A stretch of 64,000 nt of DNA, taken from assembly GCA_018267475.1 (NCBI GenBank), contig JAFDYI010000028.1, forward strand, positions 37,761 through 101,760, read 5' to 3'. Both the position numbers and the translations under genes were made by a program. The stretch is from Bacteroidota bacterium. Lineage in GTDB: Bacteria > Bacteroidota > Bacteroidia > B-17B0 > Aurantibacillaceae. Below, piece by piece: positions 8,968 through 18,917 of this stretch. The notes beneath the pieces were generated by a model. It ran no database searches, was not told where the DNA came from, and was given only the letters and a program-made list of their open reading frames with translations. Position 1 is the first letter of the stretch, and each line of letters starts with the position of its first letter.

Positions 8968-9008
8968 TTTAAAACCCTTTTGGTTTACTCAAATTAAAAA
9001 CAAAACAA

Positions 9009-9866
9009 ATGAGTAAACTAAAAATAGCCATTCAAAAGAATGGGAGATTAAGCGAAAACTCGCTAGAGCTATTGAAAAATTGTGGAATTATTTTTCAAAA
9101 TGGAGGAGGAAAACTAATTGCCGAAGCTCACAACTTCCCAATAGAAATACTGTTTCTAAGGGACGACGATATTCCTCAATATGTGGAGCAAGGAATTGCC
9201 GATGTGGGAATTATTGGCGAAAATGTGTTGGTTGAAAGTCAAAAAACAATTCCTGTTGTTGAAAAATTAGGTTTTTCTACCTGCCGTTTGAGTTTGGCTA
9301 TCCCAAAAAACATTACTTATTCAGGATTAACGTATTTCAACAACAAGCGTGTCGCCACATCTTATCCCAATATCTTATCCCATTTTTTTCAATCTCAAAA
9401 AATCAACGCGAGCATTGAAGTGATATCGGGAAGCGTGGAGATTGCCACAGGGGTTGGTTTAGCCGATGCTATTTGTGATATTGTAAGCAGCGGAAGCACC
9501 TTGTTATCAAATGGATTGAAAGAAGTAGAAAAAGTTTTCTTTAGCCAAGCGGTGTTAGTGGCTAAGGCTCTTATGTCTCCAGAAAAACAAAACATATTAG
9601 AACGCTTAATCTTCCGAATTCGTGCGGTTCGTAGCGCAAAAGAAAACAAATACATTTTATTAAATGCGCCCAACAAAAAGCTAAAAAAAATACAAAAAAT
9701 TTTACCCGGCATGAATAGCCCGACTATTTTGCCTTTAGCCCAAAAAGGTTGGAGTAGCCTACACTCTGTTATTCGTGAGGATACCTTTTGGGACGTAATT
9801 GATGAATTAAAATTAGCCGGTGCTGAAGGAATTTTAATCATTCCTATAGAGAAGATGATTGTATAG
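9009..9866 (+). CDS. hisG: ATP phosphoribosyltransferase, long form
   Basis: HisG condenses ATP and PRPP, the first committed step of histidine synthesis. The 285-residue length and a C-terminal ACT-like regulatory domain (from about 210, with LPLAQKGWSSLHSVI) mark the long, self-sufficient form, which is feedback-inhibited by histidine and needs no HisZ. The N-terminus (KLKIAIQKNGRLSENSLELL) and the PRPP-binding stretch around 150-165 (SVEIATGVGLADAICDIVSSG) fit the family. It is the first gene after the attenuator, so expression should respond to tRNA-His charging as well. Confidence 0.95.
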   Translation: MSKLKIAIQKNGRLSENSLELLKNCGIIFQNGGGKLIAEAHNFPIEILFLRDDDIPQYVEQGIADVGIIGENVLVESQKTIPVVEKLGFSTCRLSLAIPKNITYSGLTYFNNKRVATSYPNILSHFFQSQKINASIEVISGSVEIATGVGLADAICDIVSSGSTLLSNGLKEVEKVFFSQAVLVAKALMSPEKQNILERLIFRIRAVRSAKENKYILLNAPNKKLKKIQKILPGMNSPTILPLAQKGWSSLHSVIREDTFWDVIDELKLAGAEGILIIPIEKMIV

Positions 9867-9891
9867 AAAAATGTATTTTATAAAAAACAAA

Positions 9892-11181
9892 ATGAAAAAA
9901 ATAATAAAACCACCCACTGATGCTTGGGAAAATATATGCAGGCGGCCAACCCTTATTTCAGAACAATTGGACGATAAAGTACAGGCTATATTAAAAGAAG
10001 TAGCGCAATCAAAAGATGCCGCGCTTCGTCAATTCGCTTTGCAGTTTAATCAGGCTTCGCTAACCGAGTTAAAAGTTAGTGAATCGGAAATGGAAGAGGC
10101 AAGACAACAAATAACAGATGAATTGAAACAGGCAATACAAGTGGCTGCCGTTAATATTGAACGCTTTCACACAACTCAAAAAACGAGTGAAGAAAAAGTG
10201 GAAACAACACCCGGCGTTATTTGCTGGAGAAAAGCGGTAGCTATTGAAACAGTAGGATTGTACATTCCCGGAGGCTCAGCCCCTTTATTTTCAACCATTT
10301 TAATGCTAGCAATACCCGCTAAAATTGCCGGGTGCAAACAAATTGTATTATGCACACCGTGTGGCGAAAACGGAAAAATAAATCCTGTAGTTTTATTTAC
10401 AGCTTCTTATTTAGGGATTACCGAAATTTATAAAGTAGGCGGCGCTCAAGCCATTGCCGCAATGGCTTATGGGACAGAGAGCATTAAAAAAGTAGATAAA
10501 ATTTTTGGACCCGGCAATCAATTTGTAACCAAGGCAAAAGAATTGGTACAAAAATCAGGAATGGCCATTGATTTACCCGCCGGGCCGAGCGAAGTTTTAA
10601 TTTTAGCGGATAGTCAAGCCGATGCTGATTTTGTAGCTGCCGACTTGCTTTCGCAGGCAGAACACGGCCCTGATAGCCAAGTAGTTCTTGTTACAAACGA
10701 TATGCGTTTGATTGACCACGTAACTATTGCTTTAGCGAAACAATTAAAAACATTACCCAGACAACTAATGGCTCAAAAAGCCTTAGAAAATAGTTTTGTT
10801 GTTTATTTTGAAAGTATTGAAGAGTGTATTGAGTTTAGCAATGTATATGCTCCCGAGCACTTAATTTTAGCGATACAAAATGCCGATAGCTTGGTAAATG
10901 CTGTTCAAAATGCGGGCTCTGTTTTCTTAGGCAACTATTCGTGCGAAAGCGCCGGGGATTACGCCAGTGGAACCAATCACACCTTGCCAACAAATGGCTA
11001 TGCACGCAGTTACAGCGGTGTTTCTTTAGATAGTTTTACGAAAAAAATCACTTTTCAAAAGTTGTCTTCCGAAGGAATTTTGAATTTAGGGCCAACCATT
11101 GAGTTAATGGCAGAGGCGGAACAATTATGGGCTCATAAAAATGCCGTTACCATTCGTTTAAATAAATTAAAAAACAAGTAA
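9892..11181 (+). CDS. hisD: Histidinol dehydrogenase
   Basis: HisD performs the last two NAD-dependent oxidations, L-histidinol to L-histidine, with zinc. I place the start at ATG 9892 (MKKIIKPPTDAW), giving 429 residues, the usual family length. The frame is open further back to a TTG at 9859, inside hisG, and an ATG at 9871 is the alternative. Signatures include GLYIPGGSAPLFSTILM, VGGAQAIAAMAYGTE, FGPGNQFVTKAKE, AGPSEVLI and the zinc/catalytic block around AEHGPDSQ and APEHLILAI. hisC follows one base after the stop. Confidence 0.93.
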   Translation: MKKIIKPPTDAWENICRRPTLISEQLDDKVQAILKEVAQSKDAALRQFALQFNQASLTELKVSESEMEEARQQITDELKQAIQVAAVNIERFHTTQKTSEEKVETTPGVICWRKAVAIETVGLYIPGGSAPLFSTILMLAIPAKIAGCKQIVLCTPCGENGKINPVVLFTASYLGITEIYKVGGAQAIAAMAYGTESIKKVDKIFGPGNQFVTKAKELVQKSGMAIDLPAGPSEVLILADSQADADFVAADLLSQAEHGPDSQVVLVTNDMRLIDHVTIALAKQLKTLPRQLMAQKALENSFVVYFESIEECIEFSNVYAPEHLILAIQNADSLVNAVQNAGSVFLGNYSCESAGDYASGTNHTLPTNGYARSYSGVSLDSFTKKITFQKLSSEGILNLGPTIELMAEAEQLWAHKNAVTIRLNKLKNK

Positions 11182-11182
11182 G

Positions 11183-12208
11183 ATGATTCAAAATTTAGTT
11201 CGTAAAAACATAGTAAACCTTCAGCCGTACTCAAGTGCAAGGGAAGATTTTACCGGTTCAGAAGGCGTTTTTTTAGATGCAAACGAAAATCCTTTTGGAA
11301 CGTACAACCGCTATCCGGATCCATATCAAAAACAATTAAAAGAAAAATTAGCACAGATAAAGGGTTGCCAAGCCAGTCAAATTTTTATTGGAAACGGCAG
11401 CGATGAGGTGATTGATTTAGCCTTTCGTATTTTTTGTAATCCAAAAAAAGACAAAGCCTTAATTTTTACTCCAACGTATGGAATGTATGAGGTTTCGGCC
11501 AATATCAACGAAGTAGAATTAATTAAAGTTCCTTTAACGGTAGATTTTCAGTTGGATATGATGGCCCTAAAACCGCATTTATCAGATGAATCTATCAAAG
11601 TACTATTTCTGTGCTCCCCTAATAATCCAACGGGCAATAGCATTCCGATAACAGAGATAGAATATATTCTGAAAAATTTTAAAGGAGTGGTTGTTTTAGA
11701 CGAAGCGTATATTGATTTTTCCCAACAAGATTCTTTTTTAAGTCGATTAGATGAATTTCAAAACTTAATCATCAGTCAGACCTTAAGCAAAGCCTGGGGC
11801 TTAGCCGGCTTGCGTTTAGGATTGGCATTTATGAACGCAGAAATTTTACATTTTTACAACAAAGTAAAAGCGCCTTATAACGTTAGTACAATCAATCAAG
11901 AAACTGCCCTGCAAGCATTATGTAATTATTCTGATTTTAAATACAAAGTAGCCCTAATCATAGAGGAACGCACCAAATTGATTCAGCTATTAGAAACGGT
12001 ACCGATCATTCTGAAAATATACCCAACAGATGCTAATTTTATCTTAATAAAAGTGCATGATGCTAACGAATTGTATCAAAAACTGGTGCGCGAACAAGTG
12101 ATTGTTCGCAACCGAAATTCAGTAATTAAAAACACCTTACGCATTACGGTAGGGACAAAAGAAGAGAACGAAAAACTAATAAAATTTTTTAACCATTACA
12201 GCAAATAA
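11183..12208 (+). CDS. hisC: Histidinol-phosphate aminotransferase
   Basis: This PLP-dependent class I/II aminotransferase of 341 residues converts imidazole-acetol phosphate to histidinol phosphate using glutamate. The PLP lysine is K203 in SQTLSKAWGLAGLRLG. DANENPFG (32-39), SPNNPTG (145-151) and LDEAYIDF (172-179) are family motifs. It starts one base after the hisD stop and ends three bases before hisB, consistent with one operon transcript. Confidence 0.95.
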   Translation: MIQNLVRKNIVNLQPYSSAREDFTGSEGVFLDANENPFGTYNRYPDPYQKQLKEKLAQIKGCQASQIFIGNGSDEVIDLAFRIFCNPKKDKALIFTPTYGMYEVSANINEVELIKVPLTVDFQLDMMALKPHLSDESIKVLFLCSPNNPTGNSIPITEIEYILKNFKGVVVLDEAYIDFSQQDSFLSRLDEFQNLIISQTLSKAWGLAGLRLGLAFMNAEILHFYNKVKAPYNVSTINQETALQALCNYSDFKYKVALIIEERTKLIQLLETVPIILKIYPTDANFILIKVHDANELYQKLVREQVIVRNRNSVIKNTLRITVGTKEENEKLIKFFNHYSK

Positions 12209-12211
12209 AAA

Positions 12212-13306
12212 ATGAAAAAGAAAGTGTTATTTATTGACCGTGACGGAACCTTAATCGTGGAACCGCCTATTGATTTTCAGGTGGATAGTTTGGATAAATT
12301 GGAATTTTATCCGGGTGTTTTTCAAAATTTAGCGCAAATAGTAAAAGAGCTGGATTATGAATTGGTAATCGTAACAAATCAAGATGGGTTAGGCACCGAT
12401 TCTTTTCCCGAAGATGCGTTTTGGCCGGCTCACAATAAAATGTTGCAAGCATTCAAAAATGAAGGGATTGAATTTTCGGATATTTTAATTGATCGTTCGT
12501 TTGAACGAGAAAATAAGCCAACACGAAAACCCAATATTGGCATGATGGGGAAATACATTCATGGAAACTATGATTTAGCAAATTCGTATGTGATTGGCGA
12601 CCGTAAAACAGACGTGCAATTAGCAACTAATTTGGGCGCAAAGGCAATACTCATCAGCGATGAAGCTATGAGCAGTGCTGCCTTAACAACAAAAAACTGG
12701 AATGAAATTTTTCAATTCTTAAAAGCAGCCCCGCGAATTGGATCAGCAAAACGCATAACAAAAGAAACCGATGTTTTTGTGGAAGTAAATTTAGATGGAT
12801 GCGGACAAAGTTTTTTAAGTACCGGCATTCCGTTTTTTGACCACATGTTACAGCAAATAGCTAAACACAGCAATATAGATTTAACCATTCGTGTAAAAGG
12901 CGATTTAGAAATAGATGAGCACCACACTATTGAAGATACGGCTTTGGCATTAGGCGATGCTTTTTTACAAGCATTGGGAACAAAAAAAGCTATTGAGCGC
13001 TACGGTTTTTTACTACCAATGGACGATTGTTTAGCACAAGTTGCTATTGATTTTGGCGGCCGTCCATGGCTGGTTTGGGAAGCTGATTTTACACGAGAAA
13101 AAATAGGCGATATGCCCACCGAAATGTTTATTCATTTTTTCAAATCATTTTCCGACCAAGCAAAATGCAACCTAAACATAAAAGCCGAAGGAGAAAACGA
13201 GCACCACAAGATTGAGGCTATTTTTAAAGCTTTCGCTAAAGCCATTCGAATGGCTATAAATAAAACAAATAATTACTCTTTGCCAAGCACAAAAGGGGTT
13301 CTTTAA
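12212..13306 (+). CDS. hisB: Bifunctional histidinol-phosphatase / imidazoleglycerol-phosphate dehydratase
   Basis: This 364-residue fusion has two domains. Residues 1-165 are a HAD phosphatase with the nucleophile pair D9/D11 in FIDRDGT, which removes phosphate from histidinol phosphate. Residues about 178-364 are IGP dehydratase, with the manganese-binding repeats DEHHTIED and ENEHHKIEA and the loop GIPFFDHML. Fusion of the two is known from Gammaproteobacteria and many Bacteroidota; other bacteria keep them separate. hisH starts 19 bp downstream. Confidence 0.95.
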   Translation: MKKKVLFIDRDGTLIVEPPIDFQVDSLDKLEFYPGVFQNLAQIVKELDYELVIVTNQDGLGTDSFPEDAFWPAHNKMLQAFKNEGIEFSDILIDRSFERENKPTRKPNIGMMGKYIHGNYDLANSYVIGDRKTDVQLATNLGAKAILISDEAMSSAALTTKNWNEIFQFLKAAPRIGSAKRITKETDVFVEVNLDGCGQSFLSTGIPFFDHMLQQIAKHSNIDLTIRVKGDLEIDEHHTIEDTALALGDAFLQALGTKKAIERYGFLLPMDDCLAQVAIDFGGRPWLVWEADFTREKIGDMPTEMFIHFFKSFSDQAKCNLNIKAEGENEHHKIEAIFKAFAKAIRMAINKTNNYSLPSTKGVL

Positions 13307-13325
13307 ATTCTAACCATTATATTAA

Positions 13326-13904
13326 ATGATTGCCATATTAAAATACAATGCCGGAAATGCAACATCGGTAGCTAATGCAATTAAAAAGATAGGCTACGAA
13401 GTGCTTATTACAGACCATAAAGAAGCGTTGCAAAAAGCAGATAAAGTAATTTTTCCCGGGGCGGGTGAAGCTCGTTCAGCTATGAATTATTTAAACAAAA
13501 CAGGTTTAGACCAAATAATTATTTCCTTAACGCAGCCCGTATTGGGAATTTGTTTAGGCATGCAATTATTATGTTCGCATTCGGAAGAGCGCAATACACC
13601 TTGTTTGGGTATTTTTCCAGCAAAGGTGCGATTATTCCCTCCCAAAGATATTGTCCCTCATACCGGTTGGAACACTTTATCAAATACGGACGGAGTACTT
13701 TTTAAGGATTTGCAAAAAGAAAGCGATTGTTATTTTGTGCACAGTTATTACGCGGAATTATGCGAGAACACAGTAGCAACATGCGATTATATTTTGCCCT
13801 ATAGTGTTGCCTTGCAAAAAGACAATTTCTACGCAGTTCAGTTTCACCCAGAAAAGTCTGGAAGTGTAGGAATGAAAATTTTACAAAACTTTTTAGCATT
13901 ATGA
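13326..13904 (+). CDS. hisH: Imidazole glycerol phosphate synthase, glutaminase subunit
   Basis: HisH is a class I glutamine amidotransferase of 192 residues that feeds ammonia to HisF. The catalytic triad is C76 (GICLGMQ), H174 and E176 (QFHPEKSG). PHTGWNTL (111-118) is a HisH signature. The last four bases overlap the hisA start (ATGA), so the two are translationally coupled. Its partner HisF is encoded two genes downstream. Confidence 0.95.
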   Translation: MIAILKYNAGNATSVANAIKKIGYEVLITDHKEALQKADKVIFPGAGEARSAMNYLNKTGLDQIIISLTQPVLGICLGMQLLCSHSEERNTPCLGIFPAKVRLFPPKDIVPHTGWNTLSNTDGVLFKDLQKESDCYFVHSYYAELCENTVATCDYILPYSVALQKDNFYAVQFHPEKSGSVGMKILQNFLAL

Positions 13905-14614
13905 GAATTATACCTGCAATAGATATTATAGATGGGAAGTGTGTCCGCCTATCCAAAGGAGATTATTCCACCCAGAAAACATACAATGAAAACCCATTAG
14001 AGGTGGCTATGCAGTTTGAAGATAACGGAATTCAGTATCTGCATTTAGTTGATTTAGATGGGGCAAAGTCGAAACAAATAGTAAACTATAAAACATTAGA
14101 GTTACTAGCATCAAAAACAAATTTAATTATTGATTTTGGAGGTGGTGTTAAGTCGCAAAAAGAGGTGCTGCTTGCTTTGAGTGCCGGAGCAAATCAAGTA
14201 ACGGTTGGCAGTGTTGCGGCTCAAAGCCCCGAATTGGCAACAGAATGGTTAAAGCAATTTGGTTCTGATAAAATAATATTAGGCGCAGATTGTAAAAACC
14301 GAAAAATTGCTACCAACGGTTGGCTTGAAAAGAGTTCGTTAGATGTGATTGATTTTATTCAATCGTTTGAGGCAAAACAAGCTCAGTATGCCATCGTTAC
14401 GGATATTGAAAAAGACGGAATGTTGCAAGGGCCTTCTGTTTCTTTGTATCGCGATATTTTGCGTAAAACAAGCATTCAGCTCATTGCTAGTGGCGGTATA
14501 ACAACTATAGATGATGTTTTGTTGATGAAAGAAATAGGTTGCGAAGGAGTCATCATCGGTAAGGCTATTTACGAAGGAACCATTAAATTAAAAGAATTGA
14601 GCACATTATGTTAA
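13901..14614 (+). CDS. hisA: ProFAR isomerase
   Basis: HisA is a beta/alpha-barrel of 237 residues that opens the ribose ring of ProFAR to give PRFAR. The expected catalytic D8 ([10 protein letters not shown]) and D130 (LGADCKN) and the T167 region (VTDIEKDGM) are present. Phosphate-binding half-barrel motifs FGGGVKS and ASGGITT are also visible. It overlaps hisH by 4 bp and hisF by 7 bp, so translation is coupled on both sides. Confidence 0.95.
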   Translation: MRIIPAIDIIDGKCVRLSKGDYSTQKTYNENPLEVAMQFEDNGIQYLHLVDLDGAKSKQIVNYKTLELLASKTNLIIDFGGGVKSQKEVLLALSAGANQVTVGSVAAQSPELATEWLKQFGSDKIILGADCKNRKIATNGWLEKSSLDVIDFIQSFEAKQAQYAIVTDIEKDGMLQGPSVSLYRDILRKTSIQLIASGGITTIDDVLLMKEIGCEGVIIGKAIYEGTIKLKELSTLC

Positions 14615-15360
14615 AAAAACGCATTATACCCTGTTTAGATGTTAAAGATGGAAGAACTGTAAAAGGGGTTCATTTTGAGTCCATCAAAGATGCCGGGGAT
14701 CCGATAGAATTAGCAAAACGCTATGCCGAAGAGGGCGCTGATGAATTGGTTTTTTTAGACATTACGGCAACCTCAGAAAAACGGAAAACGATTACTGAAT
14801 TGGTAACGAAAGTAGCCGCTGAAATAAACATTCCTTTTACCGTTGGAGGAGGAATTAGTAGCTTAGAAGATGCTCAATCAATCATGCAAGCAGGGGCCGA
14901 TAAAATCAGCATAAACACTTCTGCTATTTTAAATCCAAAATTAATTGTGGAAATAGCGAATGAATTTGGAAGTCAATGCGTGGTATTGGCCATAGACACA
15001 AAATTGGTTGATGGAGAGTGGATGGTTTTCCGCAACGGAGGCAAAACGGCAACCTCATTAAAGGCAGTAGCTTGGGCAGCGGAAGGAGTTCGCTTAGGAG
15101 CAGGCGAAATTTTATTAACTTCTATGAACCACGACGGCACAAAATCCGGCTTTGCTTTAGATATTACACAAGCCGTTTCAACATCGGTAAACGTTCCTGT
15201 AATCGCTTCCGGGGGCGCAGGGCTAAAGGAGCACTTTTTAGATGTTTTTAGTCAAACTAAAGCTACCGGAGCGTTGGCAGCCAGTGTGTTTCACTATCAG
15301 CAAATTACCATTAAAGATTTAAAAAAGTATTTAAAAGAAAACAAAATTTCAATAAGATAA
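14608..15360 (+). CDS. hisF: Imidazole glycerol phosphate synthase, cyclase subunit
   Basis: HisF is a beta/alpha-barrel of 250 residues. With HisH it cyclises PRFAR to imidazole glycerol phosphate, releasing AICAR to purine synthesis. Catalytic D11 ([14 protein letters not shown]) and D129 (LAIDTK) are present, with phosphate-binding VGGGISS and ASGGAG. It overlaps hisA by 7 bp, and its stop shares a base with the hisIE start. Confidence 0.95.
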   Translation: MLKKRIIPCLDVKDGRTVKGVHFESIKDAGDPIELAKRYAEEGADELVFLDITATSEKRKTITELVTKVAAEINIPFTVGGGISSLEDAQSIMQAGADKISINTSAILNPKLIVEIANEFGSQCVVLAIDTKLVDGEWMVFRNGGKTATSLKAVAWAAEGVRLGAGEILLTSMNHDGTKSGFALDITQAVSTSVNVPVIASGGAGLKEHFLDVFSQTKATGALAASVFHYQQITIKDLKKYLKENKISIR

Positions 15361-15944
15361 TGAACATCAATTTTACCAAAGGCGAAGGCTTAGTTCCTGT
15401 CATCATTCAAGACGAAACAAGCATGAAAATACTTATGTTGGGATACATGAACGAAGAAGCCTATCAACAAACTGTAGCAGAAAAAAAAGTAACCTTTTTT
15501 AGTCGTAGTAAAAACCGGTTGTGGACAAAAGGAGAAACATCGGGTCATTTTTTATGGGTTCGAGATATTTGCTTAGATTGCGATAACGACACCCTGCTCA
15601 TTACCGTAAAAGCAGATGGACCAACGTGCCACACAGGCGCGGTTTCTTGTTTTAACACAACATCTGACAAAGGATTTATTTATCAATTAGAGCGCACCAT
15701 TCATCAGCGTATTGATGATGATGTAATAGATTCATACACAAACAGCTTGTACAAAAAGGGCATTAACAAAGTAGCTCAAAAAGTAGGTGAAGAAGCGGTA
15801 GAAGTAATCATTGAAGCAAAAGATAATAATAACGAGCTTTTTTTAAATGAGTCGGCAGATTTATTGTATCACTACTTAATTCTTCTAAAAGCAAAAGGAT
15901 TTAGCCTAGAAGATGTAGAGGCTATTTTGAAAAAAAGAACTTAA
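15360..15944 (+). CDS. hisI: Bifunctional phosphoribosyl-AMP cyclohydrolase / phosphoribosyl-ATP pyrophosphatase
   Basis: This HisIE fusion of 194 residues carries out steps two and three of the pathway. Residues 1-100 are the zinc-dependent cyclohydrolase, with FFSRSKNRLWTKGETSG, the Cys pair in CLDCDND and DGPTCHTG. Residues about 108-194 are the MazG-like pyrophosphohydrolase, with KVGEEAVEVIIEAKD and NESADLLYHYL. It is the last gene of the operon; a weak hairpin follows at 16015. Confidence 0.95.
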   Translation: MNINFTKGEGLVPVIIQDETSMKILMLGYMNEEAYQQTVAEKKVTFFSRSKNRLWTKGETSGHFLWVRDICLDCDNDTLLITVKADGPTCHTGAVSCFNTTSDKGFIYQLERTIHQRIDDDVIDSYTNSLYKKGINKVAQKVGEEAVEVIIEAKDNNNELFLNESADLLYHYLILLKAKGFSLEDVEAILKKRT

Positions 15945-16285
15945 AACACAACTAAAAAGGCACAAAACAGTCCTATTTTCCTCAAAAAACGTGTTTCCTG
16001 TAACCTTTTATCCCCTGCCCTACTCTAATGGGCAGTAAGAGGTATTTTTATAGCTTTAAGCAAACAAAAGATGAACTTCAAAAAAGAAAAAAAAATATAT
16101 AGCGCCAAAGTACCACAAGGAAACAGAGATAAAAGAAGTCCGCGGCGAAGCAGCAAAAGAAACAAAGCACTCGAAGAAAAGCGTGTAATAAAAAGCCTTT
16201 TTGAGTTTAATCTTATATATTGCGACTTAATGGTAAATAGGGTAATGAACGAAATAAATCAACTATAAAACCATTTTTATAAAAT
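15945..16285. other. Intergenic stretch after the his operon
   Basis: No convincing gene is seen. A 6-bp stem CTGCCC/GGGCAG (16015-16020 with 16030-16035) without an adjacent T-run may be a weak terminator. A 65-codon frame at 16071-16268 is Lys/Arg-rich with no recognisable domain. I do not call it a gene. No exact TAnnTTTG box for the following UbiA operon was found, so that promoter may be here in a variant form. Confidence 0.5.
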
Positions 16286-17152
16286 ATGTTCGTAGATACA
16301 AATACCTTTAAATTATTGCGCATTCCTTTCTCATTTTTGCTGATGCCTTTATTTTTATTTGCTTTTAGCCAGGCAGAATCGATTCATTTACGCAGCGCAC
16401 TATGGTCGTTTAGCATCATACATTTATTGGTATATCCTGCCAGCAACGGCTACAACAGTTATATAGACAGAGACGAAACACCTATAGGGGGCTTAGAAAA
16501 ACCACCGCTGCCTACTACCAATTTATTTTTTGCTACCTTATTTTTAGATATCTGTGCGCTCTTGCTTTCTTTTTTTTGTGTAAACAGGTTGTTTGCTTTA
16601 TGTGTTTTGTTGTATATCATAGCGTCCAGGGCTTATAGCTCTAAACAAATACGTTTAAAAAAACATCCTTTTGCCGGTTTTTTTACGGTCGTTTTTTTTC
16701 AAGGAGCCTTTACTTTTTATATGTCATACATAGGTATTGCGGCATATCCTCTTGAATTAAATAAACTCAATATAATTTTACTGTTAGGCTGCTCTCTGCA
16801 AATAGCAGGTGCCTACCCGCTTACGCAAATATACCAACATCAACAAGACCTAAAAGATGGGATAACAACCATCAGCTATAAATTGGGTTATGTCGGCACT
16901 TTTATTTTTACAGCCGGCATGTTTGTATTGTGCAATCTCTGTTATTTTCTGTACTTCAATAGCCTTAACTGGCTCTCCCCTTTTTATATCATACAACTGT
17001 TTTTTGCGCCCATTGTGGCATACTTTGCGTATTGGTTTTTTCTTGTTTTAAAGAACAAAAACGAAGCCAACTTCAAAAACACCATGCGTATGAATATAAT
17101 AGCCGCAACCAGTATGAATATTTGTTTTACAAGCCTTTTCTTTATTAAATAG
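16286..17152 (+). CDS. UbiA-family prenyltransferase
   Basis: This 288-residue integral membrane protein has about eight or nine hydrophobic segments. It carries a degenerate form of the UbiA Asp-rich motif at 54-66 (NGYNSYIDRDETP, where the family consensus is NDxxDxxxD) and a second polar motif around 190 (QHQQDLKDGITTISYKLG). UbiA enzymes attach isoprenoid chains to aromatic rings at the membrane. Placed directly before a type III polyketide synthase with no intervening base, it may prenylate the polyketide-derived ring; that is inference. The loss of the canonical second Asp (G55) could mean a different substrate. It is the first gene of a five-gene overlapping operon. Confidence 0.75.
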   Translation: MFVDTNTFKLLRIPFSFLLMPLFLFAFSQAESIHLRSALWSFSIIHLLVYPASNGYNSYIDRDETPIGGLEKPPLPTTNLFFATLFLDICALLLSFFCVNRLFALCVLLYIIASRAYSSKQIRLKKHPFAGFFTVVFFQGAFTFYMSYIGIAAYPLELNKLNIILLLGCSLQIAGAYPLTQIYQHQQDLKDGITTISYKLGYVGTFIFTAGMFVLCNLCYFLYFNSLNWLSPFYIIQLFFAPIVAYFAYWFFLVLKNKNEANFKNTMRMNIIAATSMNICFTSLFFIK

Positions 17153-18241
17153 ATGAGTTATATCACCGCTATAGAAACTGCAGTGCCTTTATATGCACAT
17201 TCGCAAGAAAGTTTTGTCCGCTTTTTATCTAATGCCACTAATGATGATGCCGTAAAAAGAAAGATAAACATTATTGCAAAAAAAACGGGCATACAAGAAC
17301 GATATTCGGTACTAAAAGATTACAGCTCGGCACCCGAAGATTTTATTTTTTACGCTAAAAACAAGCACCTGGAGCCGCAGCCTTCACTTTCTGAAAGAAT
17401 GACTGTCTTTAGAGAAGGAGCCTTACCCCTATCCTTACAGGCTGTAAAAAAAATAAAAAAAATAGACGAAATAAAAAAACAGATTAGTCACGTTATTACC
17501 GTTACCTGCACCGGACTTTTTGCGCCCGGTTTAGATGTAGATTTAATTCATACCCTAAATCTTAACCCCGACATAAGTAGAATAGGCATCAACTTTATGG
17601 GTTGTAATGCCGCTATTCTGGCATTAAAACATGCTGATGCTATTTGCAAAAGCAACAGCGATGCCTTGGTGTTAATTGTTTGCACAGAATTATGCACGCT
17701 GCATTTTCAAAAAAAATATACCGACGATTATATTCTTTCTAATTTATTATTTGGTGATGGGGCGGCTGCTGTTTTAGTGAGTGGAAAAAAGCCGGAAAAT
17801 CATTCTGATAAGATGCTGCAAATACAAACCTTCAATTCGCACTTAGTGAAAAAAGGGTATGCTGATATGGCTTGGCAAACCAGTGAAAGCGGTTTTTTAA
17901 TGAACCTTACCTCCTACGTTGCCTTACTTATAAAAGAAAACATAAAAGGAGTATTTGAAAACCTACACATCAACCCTGAAAACATTAAGCATTGGGCTGT
18001 GCACCCCGGTGGAAAAAAAATAATAGACGACTTTTTTACCGCGTTAAATTTAGAAAATGAAAAGGCAAAGCACTCGTACGAAGTGCTAAAAAAGTACGGC
18101 AACATGTCCTCGCCAACAGTCTTATTTGTGCTTAAAGAAATGCTACAACAAAACACGGGCGCCAACGCCGGAGAAACCGTTTTTGCCGCAGCCTTCGGGC
18201 CCGGTTTAAGCATAGAAACCATGCAAGCCGTTTATGCTTAA
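17153..18241 (+). CDS. Type III polyketide synthase (chalcone/stilbene synthase family)
   Basis: This 362-residue ketosynthase-fold enzyme condenses malonyl-CoA units onto a CoA starter. The triad is intact: C151 (NFMGCNAA), H284 (WAVHPGGKK) and N317 (KYGNMSSPT). The family motif FGDGAAAVLVSG is at about 200-211. Products of such enzymes are resorcinols, pyrones or naphthalenes; the starter cannot be read from sequence. ATG follows the UbiA stop directly, and the last 8 bp overlap the methyltransferase gene, so expression is coupled. A synthase with a methyltransferase and flavoprotein recalls the Streptomyces srs phenolic-lipid operon; here UbiA and YceI are added. Confidence 0.88.
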   Translation: MSYITAIETAVPLYAHSQESFVRFLSNATNDDAVKRKINIIAKKTGIQERYSVLKDYSSAPEDFIFYAKNKHLEPQPSLSERMTVFREGALPLSLQAVKKIKKIDEIKKQISHVITVTCTGLFAPGLDVDLIHTLNLNPDISRIGINFMGCNAAILALKHADAICKSNSDALVLIVCTELCTLHFQKKYTDDYILSNLLFGDGAAAVLVSGKKPENHSDKMLQIQTFNSHLVKKGYADMAWQTSESGFLMNLTSYVALLIKENIKGVFENLHINPENIKHWAVHPGGKKIIDDFFTALNLENEKAKHSYEVLKKYGNMSSPTVLFVLKEMLQQNTGANAGETVFAAAFGPGLSIETMQAVYA

Positions 18242-18917
18242 ACAGCGCAGCATACAAAAAGAATTATTAGATGCCGATGACATACCGGAGGCTGACTTAT
18301 ATCAAAACCTAAAAGAGCTTAATACCATCAACAAACTGTTAGGAGGCTACGGTATTACTTTTTCTGCTTTAAATAAAGTTTGTAAAAAAAACCAATCTTA
18401 TACTTTAGTAGATATTGGCTGTGGGGGTGGGCACACGCTCAAACAAATTGATAATTGGGCAAAAAAAAATAACCAAAAAGTTACACTATACGGCATAGAT
18501 ATTAAATCGGTATGCATACAATATGCTAAAAAAAATGCGCCCCAACTCGGTTTTATTTGCGACGATTACAAAAACACTTTTTTACATCTGCCGCAAGCAA
18601 ATATTATACACGCTTGCTTATTTTGTCATCACCTGCAAGAAGATGAGTTGATAAAACTGATACAATTTTGTTTAAGAAACAAAGCCACTCTTATCATCAA
18701 CGACTTAGAACGAAACCCTTTTGCCTATTATGCTATAAAAATACTTGCTCGCCTTTTTTCCAAATCATACTTAGTAAAAAACGACGCTCCTTTATCCGTA
18801 GCACGAGGGTTTAAAACCCATGAGTGGCACCTTATTTTAGAAAAAGCCGGAGCGAAACAATATTCTGTTACAAAAAAATGGGCTTTTAGACATGAAATAC
18901 TCGTGCATGCAACATAA
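18234..18917 (+). CDS. SAM-dependent class I methyltransferase
   Basis: The 227-residue protein has the Rossmann SAM-binding motif LVDIGCGGGHTLKQI at about 57-71, an acidic residue after beta-2 (GIDIK) and a typical C-terminal half. It overlaps the polyketide synthase by 8 bp and the oxidoreductase by 11-26 bp. In this operon it most likely O- or C-methylates the polyketide-derived ring. A role outside the pathway cannot be excluded. Confidence 0.8.
   Translation: MLKQRSIQKELLDADDIPEADLYQNLKELNTINKLLGGYGITFSALNKVCKKNQSYTLVDIGCGGGHTLKQIDNWAKKNNQKVTLYGIDIKSVCIQYAKKNAPQLGFICDDYKNTFLHLPQANIIHACLFCHHLQEDELIKLIQFCLRNKATLIINDLERNPFAYYAIKILARLFSKSYLVKNDAPLSVARGFKTHEWHLILEKAGAKQYSVTKKWAFRHEILVHAT

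Noticed and set aside
16071..16268. 65-codon Lys/Arg-rich frame between the his and PKS operons
   Set aside because: No domain, low complexity at the start and no close promoter box; kept only as a note on the gap.
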